DNA of 64,000 nucleotides from DASQZT01 sp963728965 (GCA_963728965.1 CAVSMH010000001.1:124001-188000), one strand, 5' to 3'; shown: positions 43,028 through 52,212, numbered from the stretch's first letter. Notes: generated from the sequence alone by a model not told the origin. Numbers and translations are program-made.

Positions 43028-44572
43028 TTACACGCCGGTCAGGCGCCACCCGTCGCGATACTCGCGCTTCAGGTACAGGTTGGCTTCGGGAGCGTTTTTG
43101 AAGCTCATAGCCTCCTGGTCCCACTGCAACGCCGGCGCGCAGTGGCTTTCGTTGAAGATTTTTCGGCTGTAGCGGATGGCCGCGCCGGCCAGCGCGATGG
43201 CTTCGGAGCAGTTTGCGGCATTGAGGAAATTACCGGCCGATGCCGGACCGCCTTTGAACGCCGCGATCCACTCGGCATCGCCCGCACCGCCGCCACCGCC
43301 CCGGCGTCCGCCGCGCGGCTCCGGAAGACCTTTGGCCGCGCGATAGGCCTGCATCTTTTTCGCGGGGATCAGCTCGTTGTTCAGGATCGCTCCCTTGTCG
43401 CCGATGAAGAGGCTGCCGGTGGCGGGGATGGATTTACCGTCTTCGGACAACTCGTCAGGCGTGAAGGGCCGCATGCCGCCGTCGTACCAATACAGCTTCA
43501 GCGCCGGCCATGACCCATGTGCGGCGAACTTGAAGCACACGCGGTTGGCATAGGGAAACGCGAAATCGTTCATCTTGACGCCGCTGACCTGGTCGTTGAT
43601 TTCACAACTGGAGCTGGATTGCGCCTCGACGCTGTAGGGCACGGGCAGGTCGAGCGCCATGAAGATGGGCCAGAGGCTGTAGTTGCCCATGTCGGCGATG
43701 CTGCCGCCGCCGAAATCGTACCAGCCGCGGAACACGGCGTGGGTGTAGCTGGGGTGATAGGGGCGCTCGTGCTCGGGACCCAGCCACAGGTCCCAATCGA
43801 AGTTCGCCGGCACCGGCGGTCGATCGGTGGGTAAGGCCAGTTGCTGGGGCCAGAAGGGCCGGTCGGTCCAGTTGTGCACTTCGCGAATGGTGCCGATAGC
43901 GCCATCGACAATCATCTGCCGCAGCGCGGTGAGCGGCGAGTGCCAGGCCAGCAGGTGCGTAGCCATGCCGGTCTTGCGCGCGGTATCCACCACCATACGC
44001 ACCTCAGCCACGCGGTTGGCGAGCGGTTTGTGCATGAGGACGTGCTTGCGGCGTTTCATGGCGGCGATGGAAATGGTAGCGTGCAGGTGATCGGGCGTCA
44101 TGATCTTGACGGCGTCGAGGTCGCGCTCTTTTTCGAGGAGCTCGCGAAAGTCGGCGTAGGTGGCGACGGCCTTGAACTGTTCCGCGGCGCGCTTCTTGGC
44201 GTAGTAGGTTTCGATGATCTCCTTGGCCATGTCGCGGCCGGCTCGAATGCCGCTGACGCCGGCTCCCCATTCGGGGTTTTCGAGGACCTTGCGCACGCTG
44301 TCGCGGATGCCGGTCTTGTCCCAATCGACATAGTTGGTGCCGTCCTTGACGGGATCGCACACAGCGACAATCTGTACGTCGGGAGCCGCGATCAAGCGGA
44401 GCATCTCGCGGGTGCCCTGGGTACCGCAGCCGATGTAGGCCAGGGTAATCTTGTCACTTGGCGCGACATATCCCGGCCCACCCAACACGTGTCTCGGAAC
44501 CAGCGTGAGGGCGAGTCCGGCAGCGGCCGGCGCCAGGAATTCGCGACGGTTGACATCGTCTTTCAAAGGCAT
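43028..44572 (-). CDS. Tat-exported Gfo/Idh/MocA family oxidoreductase
   Basis: The protein has 514 aa, longer than the typical 350-450. The Tat leader is NRREFLAPAAAGLALTLVPR. The Rossmann motif is ITLAYIGCGTQGTREMLRLI. The EKP-equivalent reads VLMHKPLANRVAEV, so His replaces Glu. The C-terminal domain has FGGGSIADMGNYSLWPIFMA and a Gly/Arg-rich insert (about 415-430) resembling the insert in the neighbouring TIM barrel. AAGGAG lies about 8 nt before the ATG. It probably oxidises a sugar or glycoside in the periplasm and works with the TIM barrel 48 bp downstream. The substrate is unknown. Confidence 0.86.
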   Translation of the reverse strand: MPLKDDVNRREFLAPAAAGLALTLVPRHVLGGPGYVAPSDKITLAYIGCGTQGTREMLRLIAAPDVQIVAVCDPVKDGTNYVDWDKTGIRDSVRKVLENPEWGAGVSGIRAGRDMAKEIIETYYAKKRAAEQFKAVATYADFRELLEKERDLDAVKIMTPDHLHATISIAAMKRRKHVLMHKPLANRVAEVRMVVDTARKTGMATHLLAWHSPLTALRQMIVDGAIGTIREVHNWTDRPFWPQQLALPTDRPPVPANFDWDLWLGPEHERPYHPSYTHAVFRGWYDFGGGSIADMGNYSLWPIFMALDLPVPYSVEAQSSSSCEINDQVSGVKMNDFAFPYANRVCFKFAAHGSWPALKLYWYDGGMRPFTPDELSEDGKSIPATGSLFIGDKGAILNNELIPAKKMQAYRAAKGLPEPRGGRRGGGGGAGDAEWIAAFKGGPASAGNFLNAANCSEAIALAGAAIRYSRKIFNESHCAPALQWDQEAMSFKNAPEANLYLKREYRDGWRLTGV

Positions 44573-44614
44573 TGGGTCTCCTTTTCTCTTGCGTCTCCAC
44601 TCACTACCGATCGG

Positions 44615-46831
44615 CTACTTCGCAAGCCTGCCGCGGAGCACGATGATCGAGGCCTTTGGAAGCGAATATAGCGTATCGGGGCCGCCGGCGGCGAGGGTCG
44701 ATTTGGCCGGCGGGCCATCCGGATCGGGATGACCGTTGAGCATGGGGCGCCCGCGGCCCCCACCCTGGCCCGCCGGAGGGGCATCGGCAGGCAGGGGTTC
44801 CGGATGAAACTGATATTGCGCCGCTCCGAAAACGATCCGGTCGATGGTGCCGGTGAAGCTGCGATTCCGGCCCGAGCCATCGGCAAAGACGACCTTGACG
44901 TCGTGATCGTGATTCTCGTCCTTATTCACCAGCATGAGCGACCATTGCCCGTCGGGCCGCTCGAGGGCGTAGGCGGTGACGAGAATATTGCCCTCCGGGT
45001 CCTTGACGTCGCTGGCCACCTTGTACAGCTTGTGGGTGGCATCCACGGGCTGGGCCCATTCGCGGGCAATGACCTGGGTGGCGAGGTATTGCGGCGTGTA
45101 GAACTTGACGTGGTTGTTCTCATCGATGGGCAGGAACGTAGTGGGGCTTCCGCCGCGGCCCTCGGTGGCGATGTAGTGGAAATGGTAAGTGCCGCCGGCG
45201 CCGGCGGTCATCATGGCGCCGACATAGTCGGCCAGCCAGAGACCGCTCTTGACGGTTCCGGGACTGCCTTCGCCGAGATCGTTGCCTTCGGTCATGAAGA
45301 ACGGCACGTTGGGCGGCAGACCATTATCCTTCCAGGCCTGGATGACGTGGTTCACCCACGCCGGCTCATGGTAGAGCGAACTCCATTCGCCGCACAGCCG
45401 CGTGCCCATGCAGGGATAGTGTTCGAAGGAGAAAAAGGTGAAGTCCTGGAGGCGATCGCGGGCCTTGAGGTAAGCCACGAAACGGCCCAGAAAGGAGACT
45501 CTCCCGTTGGCGTCCGCCCACGAATCGACATCGGCCGGGGTGCCTTCGAACGACGGACCGCCGAGGGGGGCGCTGGGCACGAGCTTGTGAATGGCTTTGG
45601 CGAACTGGACGTAGAGCGCGGCGTAGTCTTCGGGAAGGACACGCTGGCCGTCCGCCTCTTCGCCCATTTCGATCCATGAGATGGGATACTTCCGTTTGTA
45701 GAGATACGCGATTTCGTTGGCCGCATCTTCGGGCATGGTGTAGAGGACGGCGACCGGGATCATGGCCGGGAGGCCGCGCGTAACGCCGCAATTGAAAAAG
45801 AAGTCCAGCCCGATCTGATCGCCGCGCCCGTAGTCGAGGTCGGAGGCGGCGTGCCACGGATCGACCGAGGAGGGCCAGGTGATGGTCTGCTGGCGGCTAG
45901 GAAGGTGCTTCACGATGTCGCTGAACTCTCCGGAGTCGGAGATGGTTCCGATGTAGAGCTCGTTGATGGCGTATCCAACGCAGTTACGGCGGTCCTCGGC
46001 GCCGTGCGTGTCGCAGGTGTTGGAGGACTCGGTCATCCAGATGCGGAGATAGCGGACGGGGACCTTCCAACTGATCAGTTTGTGTGTGGGAGTTCCGCCT
46101 TTGCCATCGGCAATAGTGCCCATGGGAAACGTCTGCCAGGCGCCCTTGTTGATGCCCTGGTAGAACGGCGCGCGCTCGCCGGTCCAAAACTGGACGTAGT
46201 AGCGGCGGGCGTAGGGATTGGCCCAGGCGATGCGGATGGCGTTCACATCGACGATGGCGCCGAGATCGATCATGACCCACTGCGGGTGCAGGGAATCATC
46301 ATCGCCGGTGTAGTTGCTGGTGAGGTAGGGGTTGCTTTTCCAGTAAGACGCCAGGTTGCCGTCGGTGAGGCGCGACCAGCCGTTGCCATCGCCCACGGTG
46401 GCGCCGCGGTGGGGCAGGGGATAGGCCCACGAGTGCAGGATCTTCTCATCGGTCGGTTCGGCGCTGCCGGTGAAGTAGCCCTCCTGTTTGGCGGCGTTGC
46501 TCCAGGTGCCGTGGGGATTCCAGTGCCACGCCTCGATCATGAGCTCGGTGTTCTGGCGATAGGTGACCGTTCCCCATCCCGCTCCCAGGAGTTCCTTGAG
46601 GACGGGATCGGTGAGCAGGCGCTCGGTATTTTTCTCGTTGGCCTCGCGGGTGGCGCCGCCGCGCAGGCGGTCGATGGAGCCGCCGAGCGCCCGCGGCGGG
46701 CTGAACGAATTGACGGCGTGGGACGGCGCCGCGTCTACCACGATATTCTGCGCCCGGGCCGGGCTCATAGACGAGAACGGCACGGCTACGGCCACGACGA
46801 GCCCGAGCTGTAAGCGGATCTTCAATGACAC
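44615..46831 (-). CDS. Secreted glycosidase-like protein with F5/8 type C (discoidin-like) domain
   Basis: The protein has 738 aa from a GTG at 46831, set by GGGAGG 5 nt upstream and followed by a signal peptide (LQLGLVVAVAVPFSSMSPAR). An F5/8 type C-like carbohydrate-binding segment lies at about 150-290 (WSRLTDGNLASYWKSNPYLT, QWVMIDLGAIVDVNAIRIAW). A TIM-barrel glycoside-hydrolase-like region follows, with candidate acid/base Glu in WIEMGEEADG and nucleophile Glu in FFMTEGND, the spacing expected for clan GH-A retaining enzymes. The C-terminal beta domain ends with a Gly/Pro-rich linker. The exact GH family is not recognised. It lies 42 bp upstream of the Gfo/Idh/MocA gene and downstream of a TonB receptor gene. 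Confidence 0.78.
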   Translation of the reverse strand: MSLKIRLQLGLVVAVAVPFSSMSPARAQNIVVDAAPSHAVNSFSPPRALGGSIDRLRGGATREANEKNTERLLTDPVLKELLGAGWGTVTYRQNTELMIEAWHWNPHGTWSNAAKQEGYFTGSAEPTDEKILHSWAYPLPHRGATVGDGNGWSRLTDGNLASYWKSNPYLTSNYTGDDDSLHPQWVMIDLGAIVDVNAIRIAWANPYARRYYVQFWTGERAPFYQGINKGAWQTFPMGTIADGKGGTPTHKLISWKVPVRYLRIWMTESSNTCDTHGAEDRRNCVGYAINELYIGTISDSGEFSDIVKHLPSRQQTITWPSSVDPWHAASDLDYGRGDQIGLDFFFNCGVTRGLPAMIPVAVLYTMPEDAANEIAYLYKRKYPISWIEMGEEADGQRVLPEDYAALYVQFAKAIHKLVPSAPLGGPSFEGTPADVDSWADANGRVSFLGRFVAYLKARDRLQDFTFFSFEHYPCMGTRLCGEWSSLYHEPAWVNHVIQAWKDNGLPPNVPFFMTEGNDLGEGSPGTVKSGLWLADYVGAMMTAGAGGTYHFHYIATEGRGGSPTTFLPIDENNHVKFYTPQYLATQVIAREWAQPVDATHKLYKVASDVKDPEGNILVTAYALERPDGQWSLMLVNKDENHDHDVKVVFADGSGRNRSFTGTIDRIVFGAAQYQFHPEPLPADAPPAGQGGGRGRPMLNGHPDPDGPPAKSTLAAGGPDTLYSLPKASIIVLRGRLAK

Positions 46832-46937
46832 AATTTCCTCCCCGCGCCGGGAATCGATGGGAATGGCCGGTGCGAGCCTGCGGAGATTCGTGGCGCGGAC
46901 CGGCGGAGCGCGCGGGTCCGCCGGCCCTTGCTCCACG

Positions 46938-49900
46938 TCAGTAGTAAATCTTCACGCCGATCTGAAGTTGCCGCGCGCTGCGGCCGGGCGCGTAACTGGT
47001 GATCTGGCCGAAGGTATCGCTCCCGAAGTTCTCGTCGGGGCGCCCGAAGGTGGGCGTATTGGTGAGATTGAACGACTCCAGCCGGAACTGCGCCGTCTTG
47101 CGTTCCGTGAAGCGGAAGTTCTTCATCAGGGTGAAATCGCCGTTGCGGATTCCGAACGTGCGGTAATTGGGCAACGTGCGCGGCGCCGAACCGTAGACAT
47201 CGGAATCGGGCTGCGAGAAGGCGTCCGGATTGAAGTACTGCTGGATGCGCTGACTGGGCGATCCCGTGGTCATCGGATTGCCGATGATGTTGGGCCGCTG
47301 ATCCCCCGACAGGAGGTCGGGCGAATCGAGGTTGGGAACGATGGGGTAGCCGGAGCTGAAGGTGAGAATCGAGCTGAGTTCCCAGCCGCCGATCAGGGCG
47401 TCGGCAACGCGGTGCATGTTCTTGCCGAAGGCACGCCCGCGGCCGACGGGCAGCTGGTAAGTGAAGTTCACTACGAGTCGCTGCGGGATATCGAAGGTGG
47501 CGAGCGAGCGCTCCTGGCGCAGATCCTTCCAGTTCTGCAGACCGGTGAAGCCGCCCAGCCAGTCGATATCGGTACCCGGCGAATCGGAATCGCTGATCAG
47601 CTTGGAGATGGTGTAGTGGGCCAGGGCCGAGAGGCCTTGGGAAAACCGCTTCTCGTAACTCAAACTGACCGAGTGATAGATGGAGTTACCAATGTACGGC
47701 GGCGAAGTGTAACCGCCCAGGTAGGACTCATACTGCGGGTAAGTGAGCAGTAACTGCTGGTATTCCACGGTGGGGTCGCTGAGTACCGACTGCGGATTGG
47801 TAATCACTCCGAAGAACGGATTGGGGACCTGCTCGTAGAGCGCGTCGCGGCCGAGGGCCCAATACATCGGGTCCAGCTTGTTGCGGTTCCCCAGCACGTC
47901 GTCGGTGCCGAAGGAGAGATGGGTTCCTTTCGTGCCGGCATAGCTCACTTCGAGCACGCCGCTGCCGGGCACCTGACGCTGGACGGAGAAGCTCCACTGC
48001 TGCACCTGCGGGTTGACGGTGTGCGGGTCATAGCTGTCGAAGCCCTGGCCGATGTAAGCCAGCGGATCGCGCTTCGGTCCGGGCGGGATGGTCAGGCCGT
48101 TCGGGAAGGGGTCCTGCAAGGTGGCGTACTGGGTGTAGTTACCGTCGCGGCTGAACTGGACATCCGAGCCGGAACGGAATGCCGAACCTACTTCGCCCTT
48201 GATGGACGCGCGAGAGACGGAATAATAAATCCCATAGCCGGCGCGGATCGACATCTTACTGCCGAGCGCATAGGCGATGCCAATGCGCGGCTGGACGTTG
48301 TTGTAGTCGCCCAGGTACGGGGTGCGGCGATTGCCGCCGCCGGCATACATCATGACCCCTTGCAGATTGGGGAACGCGGGCACCTTCCCCGCCAGCGGCG
48401 AGGTGGCGCCGAAGTCGAACCAGTTGAGTCGGTTGAAGCGTTCGGTGCGCGGAATGTCGAAGTCATACCGCAAACCCAGGTTGAGGGTGAAGTTGCGGGT
48501 GATCTTCCAGTCATCCTGCAGGTAAGTCCCGAAGTAGCGTGACGACGTGGCGGTGGGATAGTCGGTATCGGTGCTGCCGCCGCTGCCCCAGCCCAGCAAC
48601 ATGGTGGCGATGCCGTTGCCTTGGCTGGAACTGGAACTGGTCGGGTCCTCGCCGGTCATGCTGCGGCTGAAACTGAGGCGTCCGGCGGGATAGCCGGGCT
48701 GGAAATAGTTCTCGTGGTACAGGCGGAACTCGGCGCCGCCCTTGATGATGTGGCCTCCCACGGTCTTCGTGATGCTGCCGTTTACCAGGCCGACATCCTC
48801 GCCCTGGCGGATCAGAGCCCAGCCACCCGCACCGAGGGTGCGGTAACTGGTCGCCGAAATGTTGGGGAAGTGCATCACACCCAGCGCTTCGAACATGGGC
48901 GACAGCCCCAGCGTGTTGGGATCCGACGAATCGAAGCCGGTCGAGATCGGGGTGGTGTGGACGCGGTTGCGCAGCACGCTGGCCCGCACCGTCATGACGG
49001 TGGTCGGGTTCTGGGTACGGGTGTAGTCGATCACATAGTTCTGGGTGCGGTGGGAACTTTGGTTGATGTTGGCCGAGATGTTGCCCCACAGGTTCGCCGG
49101 GTCGGAGTTGCCCCAATCCACGCTGTAGCGGGAAGTGAGGCGCTGGCGGTCGCTGAGGTTGTGATCGATCTTGAAATCCATCTTGTCGCCAAGGCTCGAA
49201 TTGGAGCCGACTTTGTAGAAGTTATTGACGTGAGTCAGCGGGTCGCCATCGGAGGTGGCCTGCGGGTAGTACTTCAGGAACTTGAGCGAGGCGGGATTCT
49301 GCATGGTGGCCGGAATCCGGTTGTTCGCGAACGGCATGCGTAGAATCGAGCCATCTTCGGACTCGTAGGTATCGTAGGGATTGTAGATGGTGTAGAGCTT
49401 GCCGTTGGAGCGCAGGGTCTGGGAGAAGTCGCCCTCCAGTTGCAGTGGCGTGGGTACGGTAGTTTGCAGCGAAGTGGCGCTGGCCTGCCGCGTCTGTTCG
49501 AAATCGAGGAAGAAGAACGTCCGGTTCTTGCCGTTATAGAGTTTGGGCAGAAACACGGGGCCGCCCATGGTGGCTCCAAAGACGTGTCGGCTGAAATCGG
49601 GCGAAGTCAGGCCCTCCCGGTTATTGAAGAAGCTGTTGGCGTTGAGGGATGCATTCCGGTAAAATTCGTAACCCACGCCGTGGACCTCGTTGGTGCCGCT
49701 CTTGGACACCATGTTGACGATGGCGCCGCCGGTATTGCCGAACTCGGCGCTGAAGAAGTTCGTCTGGATTTTGAATTCTTCGATGACATCCACCGAGGGC
49801 GTGTACTTGAGGTCGGTGATGCTGCTGTTCTGTTCGACGCCGCTGATGGCAGCGCCGTCCAGCACCACCTCTGAGGTCGAGTTGCGATTTCCGCTGGCGA

Positions 49901-50414
49901 CGAAATTGACGCTGTCGGCGCCGCCGGCTTCACTCTCGACCGGCACCACGCCGGCGGTGAGCATGACCAGCGCCATGGGATTACGGGACTGCAGCGGCGC
50001 GCTCTGAATGGTCCGGTCACCCACGACCTGCCCCATGGTGGCGGCGGCGGTGTTCAACAAGGTAGCGGTTGACTGAACCTCGATGGCGGTGGCCAGTTGG
50101 CCCACCTGCAGTTCCATATCGACGGTGCCCTGCTGCTGGACTTCAAGCGGAAATGCCGGCACGTCGGCCTTCTGAAAGCCCGGGGCCTCGAAGGCCAGAG
50201 TGTAGTGGCCGGGCGGCAGGGCCGTGAAGTTGTAGCGGCCGGCTTCGTCGGTTTTGGCCGCGCGCTTTACGTTGCGTTCGACGTCGGTCGCGGTGACCGA
50301 AACGCCAGGCACGGCGGAATGCGTCGGGTCGGTTACGGTTCCCCGCACGGATGCCGTGTAGGACTGGGCCCATGCCATTATGGGCAGAAACAGCCAGACA
50401 AGCTTCTTGAGCAT
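46938..50414 (-). CDS. Oar/SusC-like TonB-dependent receptor
   Basis: The protein has 1158 aa from ATG 50414; an ATG at 50423 directly abuts the AGGGGG site and so is less likely. A signal peptide (LKKLVWLFLPIMAWAQ) precedes a CarboxypepD_reg domain (about 18-100: SVRGTVTDPTHSAVPGVSVT), a plug (about 110-230: NPMALVMLTAGVVPVE, NRNSTSEVVLDGAAI) and a large beta-barrel ending RQLQIGVKIYY with a terminal aromatic. It is likely to import or bind an oligosaccharide, judged from the glycosidase, oxidoreductase and TIM barrel genes that follow in the same direction. No SusD-like gene is present, as is usual in this lineage. Confidence 0.92.
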   Translation of the reverse strand: MLKKLVWLFLPIMAWAQSYTASVRGTVTDPTHSAVPGVSVTATDVERNVKRAAKTDEAGRYNFTALPPGHYTLAFEAPGFQKADVPAFPLEVQQQGTVDMELQVGQLATAIEVQSTATLLNTAAATMGQVVGDRTIQSAPLQSRNPMALVMLTAGVVPVESEAGGADSVNFVASGNRNSTSEVVLDGAAISGVEQNSSITDLKYTPSVDVIEEFKIQTNFFSAEFGNTGGAIVNMVSKSGTNEVHGVGYEFYRNASLNANSFFNNREGLTSPDFSRHVFGATMGGPVFLPKLYNGKNRTFFFLDFEQTRQASATSLQTTVPTPLQLEGDFSQTLRSNGKLYTIYNPYDTYESEDGSILRMPFANNRIPATMQNPASLKFLKYYPQATSDGDPLTHVNNFYKVGSNSSLGDKMDFKIDHNLSDRQRLTSRYSVDWGNSDPANLWGNISANINQSSHRTQNYVIDYTRTQNPTTVMTVRASVLRNRVHTTPISTGFDSSDPNTLGLSPMFEALGVMHFPNISATSYRTLGAGGWALIRQGEDVGLVNGSITKTVGGHIIKGGAEFRLYHENYFQPGYPAGRLSFSRSMTGEDPTSSSSSQGNGIATMLLGWGSGGSTDTDYPTATSSRYFGTYLQDDWKITRNFTLNLGLRYDFDIPRTERFNRLNWFDFGATSPLAGKVPAFPNLQGVMMYAGGGNRRTPYLGDYNNVQPRIGIAYALGSKMSIRAGYGIYYSVSRASIKGEVGSAFRSGSDVQFSRDGNYTQYATLQDPFPNGLTIPPGPKRDPLAYIGQGFDSYDPHTVNPQVQQWSFSVQRQVPGSGVLEVSYAGTKGTHLSFGTDDVLGNRNKLDPMYWALGRDALYEQVPNPFFGVITNPQSVLSDPTVEYQQLLLTYPQYESYLGGYTSPPYIGNSIYHSVSLSYEKRFSQGLSALAHYTISKLISDSDSPGTDIDWLGGFTGLQNWKDLRQERSLATFDIPQRLVVNFTYQLPVGRGRAFGKNMHRVADALIGGWELSSILTFSSGYPIVPNLDSPDLLSGDQRPNIIGNPMTTGSPSQRIQQYFNPDAFSQPDSDVYGSAPRTLPNYRTFGIRNGDFTLMKNFRFTERKTAQFRLESFNLTNTPTFGRPDENFGSDTFGQITSYAPGRSARQLQIGVKIYY

Positions 50415-50600
50415 ATGTACCATCCCCCTGCAGCGGACGCTAGCGCTAAATCCGAAGCAATTTACGTGTACAACAGTTTGGCCCCGTTTTCAAGGGTGGG
50501 TAGGATCGGGGCGGCGCGGCGGACCGCATGCCGTCGTGGAGTGGGGGGGCCGCCGGCCAATCGATTCGCGGACGGCTCACGTTTTCGCGCATGTCCCGTC

Positions 50601-50737
50601 TAGCAGGCTGCTGAAAAAGTCCCCGGACTACTTAGAATGGCACTTACCAACAGCCGCAAACTGTTGATTCTACGTTTGACGGAGCGAGACATTGGGTGCT
50701 TTCGGGCATCGAAATACCCTTTTTCAGCAACCTGCTA
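50601..50737. mobile_element. MITE-like element with 19-bp terminal inverted repeats
   Basis: TAGCAGGCTGCTGAAAAAG at 50601-50619 and the complement of TAGCAGGTTGCTGAAAAAG at 50719-50737 match in 18 of 19 positions. The 137-bp element has no coding capacity of note. The ends resemble terminal repeats of IS5/IS1182-type elements. The outer TA on both sides could be a 2-bp target duplication. It lies immediately upstream of the DUF2911 gene, whose AAGGA ribosome binding site begins at the right end of the element. Confidence 0.65.
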
Positions 50738-50745
50738 AGGATTCC

Positions 50746-51660
50746 ATGCTTCGTCTCGCATTGAGTATCGCGCTGGCCGTCCCCGCCGCCGCCCAGATTG
50801 TCCCCGGGCTGACGATCCAGCCGAGCGGCAACAACCAGAAAGCTTCGGTAACCCAGTATATCGGCCCCGTACGGGTGACGATCGACTACTCCAGCCCCGC
50901 CGTGCACGGACCGGACGGCAAGGACCGGCGCGGCCAGATCTGGGGAAAACTCGTGCCGTACGGGCTGACCGATCTCGGGTTCGGCAACGGCAAGCCGGCG
51001 CCCTGGCGCGCTGGGGCGAACGAGAACACCGTGTTTGAGACCTCGGACCCGGTTCTCATCGAAGGAAAGCCGCTGGCCGCGGGGCGCTACGGGCTGCACA
51101 TGATCGCCGGCCCGGAGGAATGGCAAGTGATCTTCTCGAAAGACGCCAACGCCTGGGGCAGTTTCTATTACGACCCGGCCGACGACGCGCTGCGCGTGAC
51201 GGTGAAGCCGCACAAACACGAGTACCGCGAATGGATGACCTACGAATTCACGACGCGGCGGCTGGCCGAGTCGGTGGCGGAATTGCAGTGGGAGGAACTG
51301 GCGGTGCCGTGGACCATTAAGGTGGAGAACATCGACGATCTCTATATTTCAAAACTCAAAGAGAACCTGACCAACGTGCAGGGGTTCGGGTGGCGCGGTT
51401 GGGTGGCCGCGTCGCAGTTCTGCCTGTCGCGGAACACGCACCTGAACCAGGCGCTCGAATGGGCCGAGATCGCCGTGAGCAAACCCTTCATCGGCGAAGC
51501 GAACTTCACAACGCTGAGCAATAAAGCGATGGTGCTGGAGAAACTCGGCCGCAAGGACGAGGCCACGACCGTGATGCAAACGGCCGTCCACCTGCGTACG
51601 GCGATGCCCATCGACCTGCACCAGTATGGCCGCCGCCTGCTGGCCGAGAAAAAGAATTAG
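50746..51660 (+). CDS. DUF2911 domain protein, C-terminus cut by an in-frame TAG
   Basis: The 304 aa to the stop begin with a signal peptide (MLRLALSIALAVPAAAQIVP). The DUF2911 domain (about 20-170) includes GPVRVTIDYSSPAVHGPDGK, WRAGANENTVFETSDPVLIE and LAAGRYGLHMIAGPEEWQVI. A helical, TPR-like C-terminal part follows from about 210. The frame continues past TAG 51658 with a matching helical sequence to 51876. The normal product is therefore probably about 376 aa and this allele is truncated. The start is set by AAGGA 5 nt upstream; a longer start at 50692 would begin inside the MITE-like element. The DUF2911 function is unknown. Confidence 0.82.
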   Translation: MLRLALSIALAVPAAAQIVPGLTIQPSGNNQKASVTQYIGPVRVTIDYSSPAVHGPDGKDRRGQIWGKLVPYGLTDLGFGNGKPAPWRAGANENTVFETSDPVLIEGKPLAAGRYGLHMIAGPEEWQVIFSKDANAWGSFYYDPADDALRVTVKPHKHEYREWMTYEFTTRRLAESVAELQWEELAVPWTIKVENIDDLYISKLKENLTNVQGFGWRGWVAASQFCLSRNTHLNQALEWAEIAVSKPFIGEANFTTLSNKAMVLEKLGRKDEATTVMQTAVHLRTAMPIDLHQYGRRLLAEKKN

Positions 51661-51876
51661 GAAGCGCTGGAGGTGTTCCGGTTGAGCTTTGAACGGAACG
51701 GGGACGAGTGGCCGGTGCACGTTGGACTGGCGCGCGGCTATTCGGCGACCGGAGACCTGAAGCAGGCCCTTGAGCATGCGCGGAAGGCGCTGGCCCAGGC
51801 GCCGGACCCGGTGAACCGGAAGAGCCTGGAGGCAATGATCGCCGCCCTCGAAGCAGGCCATCCGGTGGAACAGTAG
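51661..51876 (+). pseudogene. Severed C-terminal TPR-like segment of the DUF2911 protein
   Basis: In the same frame directly after the TAG, the codons read EALEVFRLSFERNGDEWPVH, then VGLARGYSATGDLKQALEHA and RKALAQAPDP, ending at TAG 51874. This is a natural continuation of the helical repeats that end LLAEKKN before the stop. A single CAG-to-TAG change would explain the break. Confidence 0.7.
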
Positions 51877-52212
51877 CGGCGGATTCAGCGCGTTCCTTCT
51901 GCAAACGCGGCGGGTTGATTGTATGATGTTCCTGCAAAGGGAACGCCGGCAGAATTACCTCACGATAGATTGGAAGGGATCCTGGCGTGGCCCTGAGTGC
52001 TTTTGGGATGGAGCACTACAGAGACGCTGGCTCGTGGCTTGCATGCAGAATTCGCCCGTGCCCTTCCGGCCCCTCGATGTCGCCCAATGGAACATGGCGG
52101 CCGAGGGAACCGCGGACGGACGCTGGTATGTCCGTCCGAAACTGGAGCTCGGCCTGGATCCGGTTTCGGACGCGGTGATCGTGGCGGCATGATTTTCTGA
52201 AAGAGGACGGAA
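51877..52212 (+). other. Intergenic stretch ahead of the tannase gene
   Basis: No convincing gene is seen. A frame of 89 codons (51923-52192) is open, but its sequence is Trp/Arg-rich, has no signal or family resemblance and no good ribosome binding site. The notable content is the pair of overlapping hairpins at 52113-52171. Confidence 0.5.
52113..52171 (+). promoter_or_regulatory. Two mutually exclusive hairpins in the tannase leader
   Basis: Hairpin 1 pairs CGGACGGAC (52113-52121) with GTCCGTCCG (52130-52138), 9 bp perfect with an 8-nt loop. Hairpin 2 pairs GTCCGAAACTGG (52134-52145) with CCGGTTTCGGAC (52160-52171), 11 of 12 bp with a 14-nt loop. The two share 52134-52138 and cannot form together. 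The start codon is 41 nt downstream. This is an attenuator-like layout, inferred only from the sequence. Confidence 0.4.

Noticed and set aside
30793..51660. Three in-frame TAG interruptions (30793, 31245, 51658) as a sign of amber recoding
   Set aside because: TAG is also used as the ordinary terminal stop of many intact genes here (for example at 1421, 7365, 13972, 17681 and 21729), so genome-wide recoding is not supported. Nonsense mutations are simpler.
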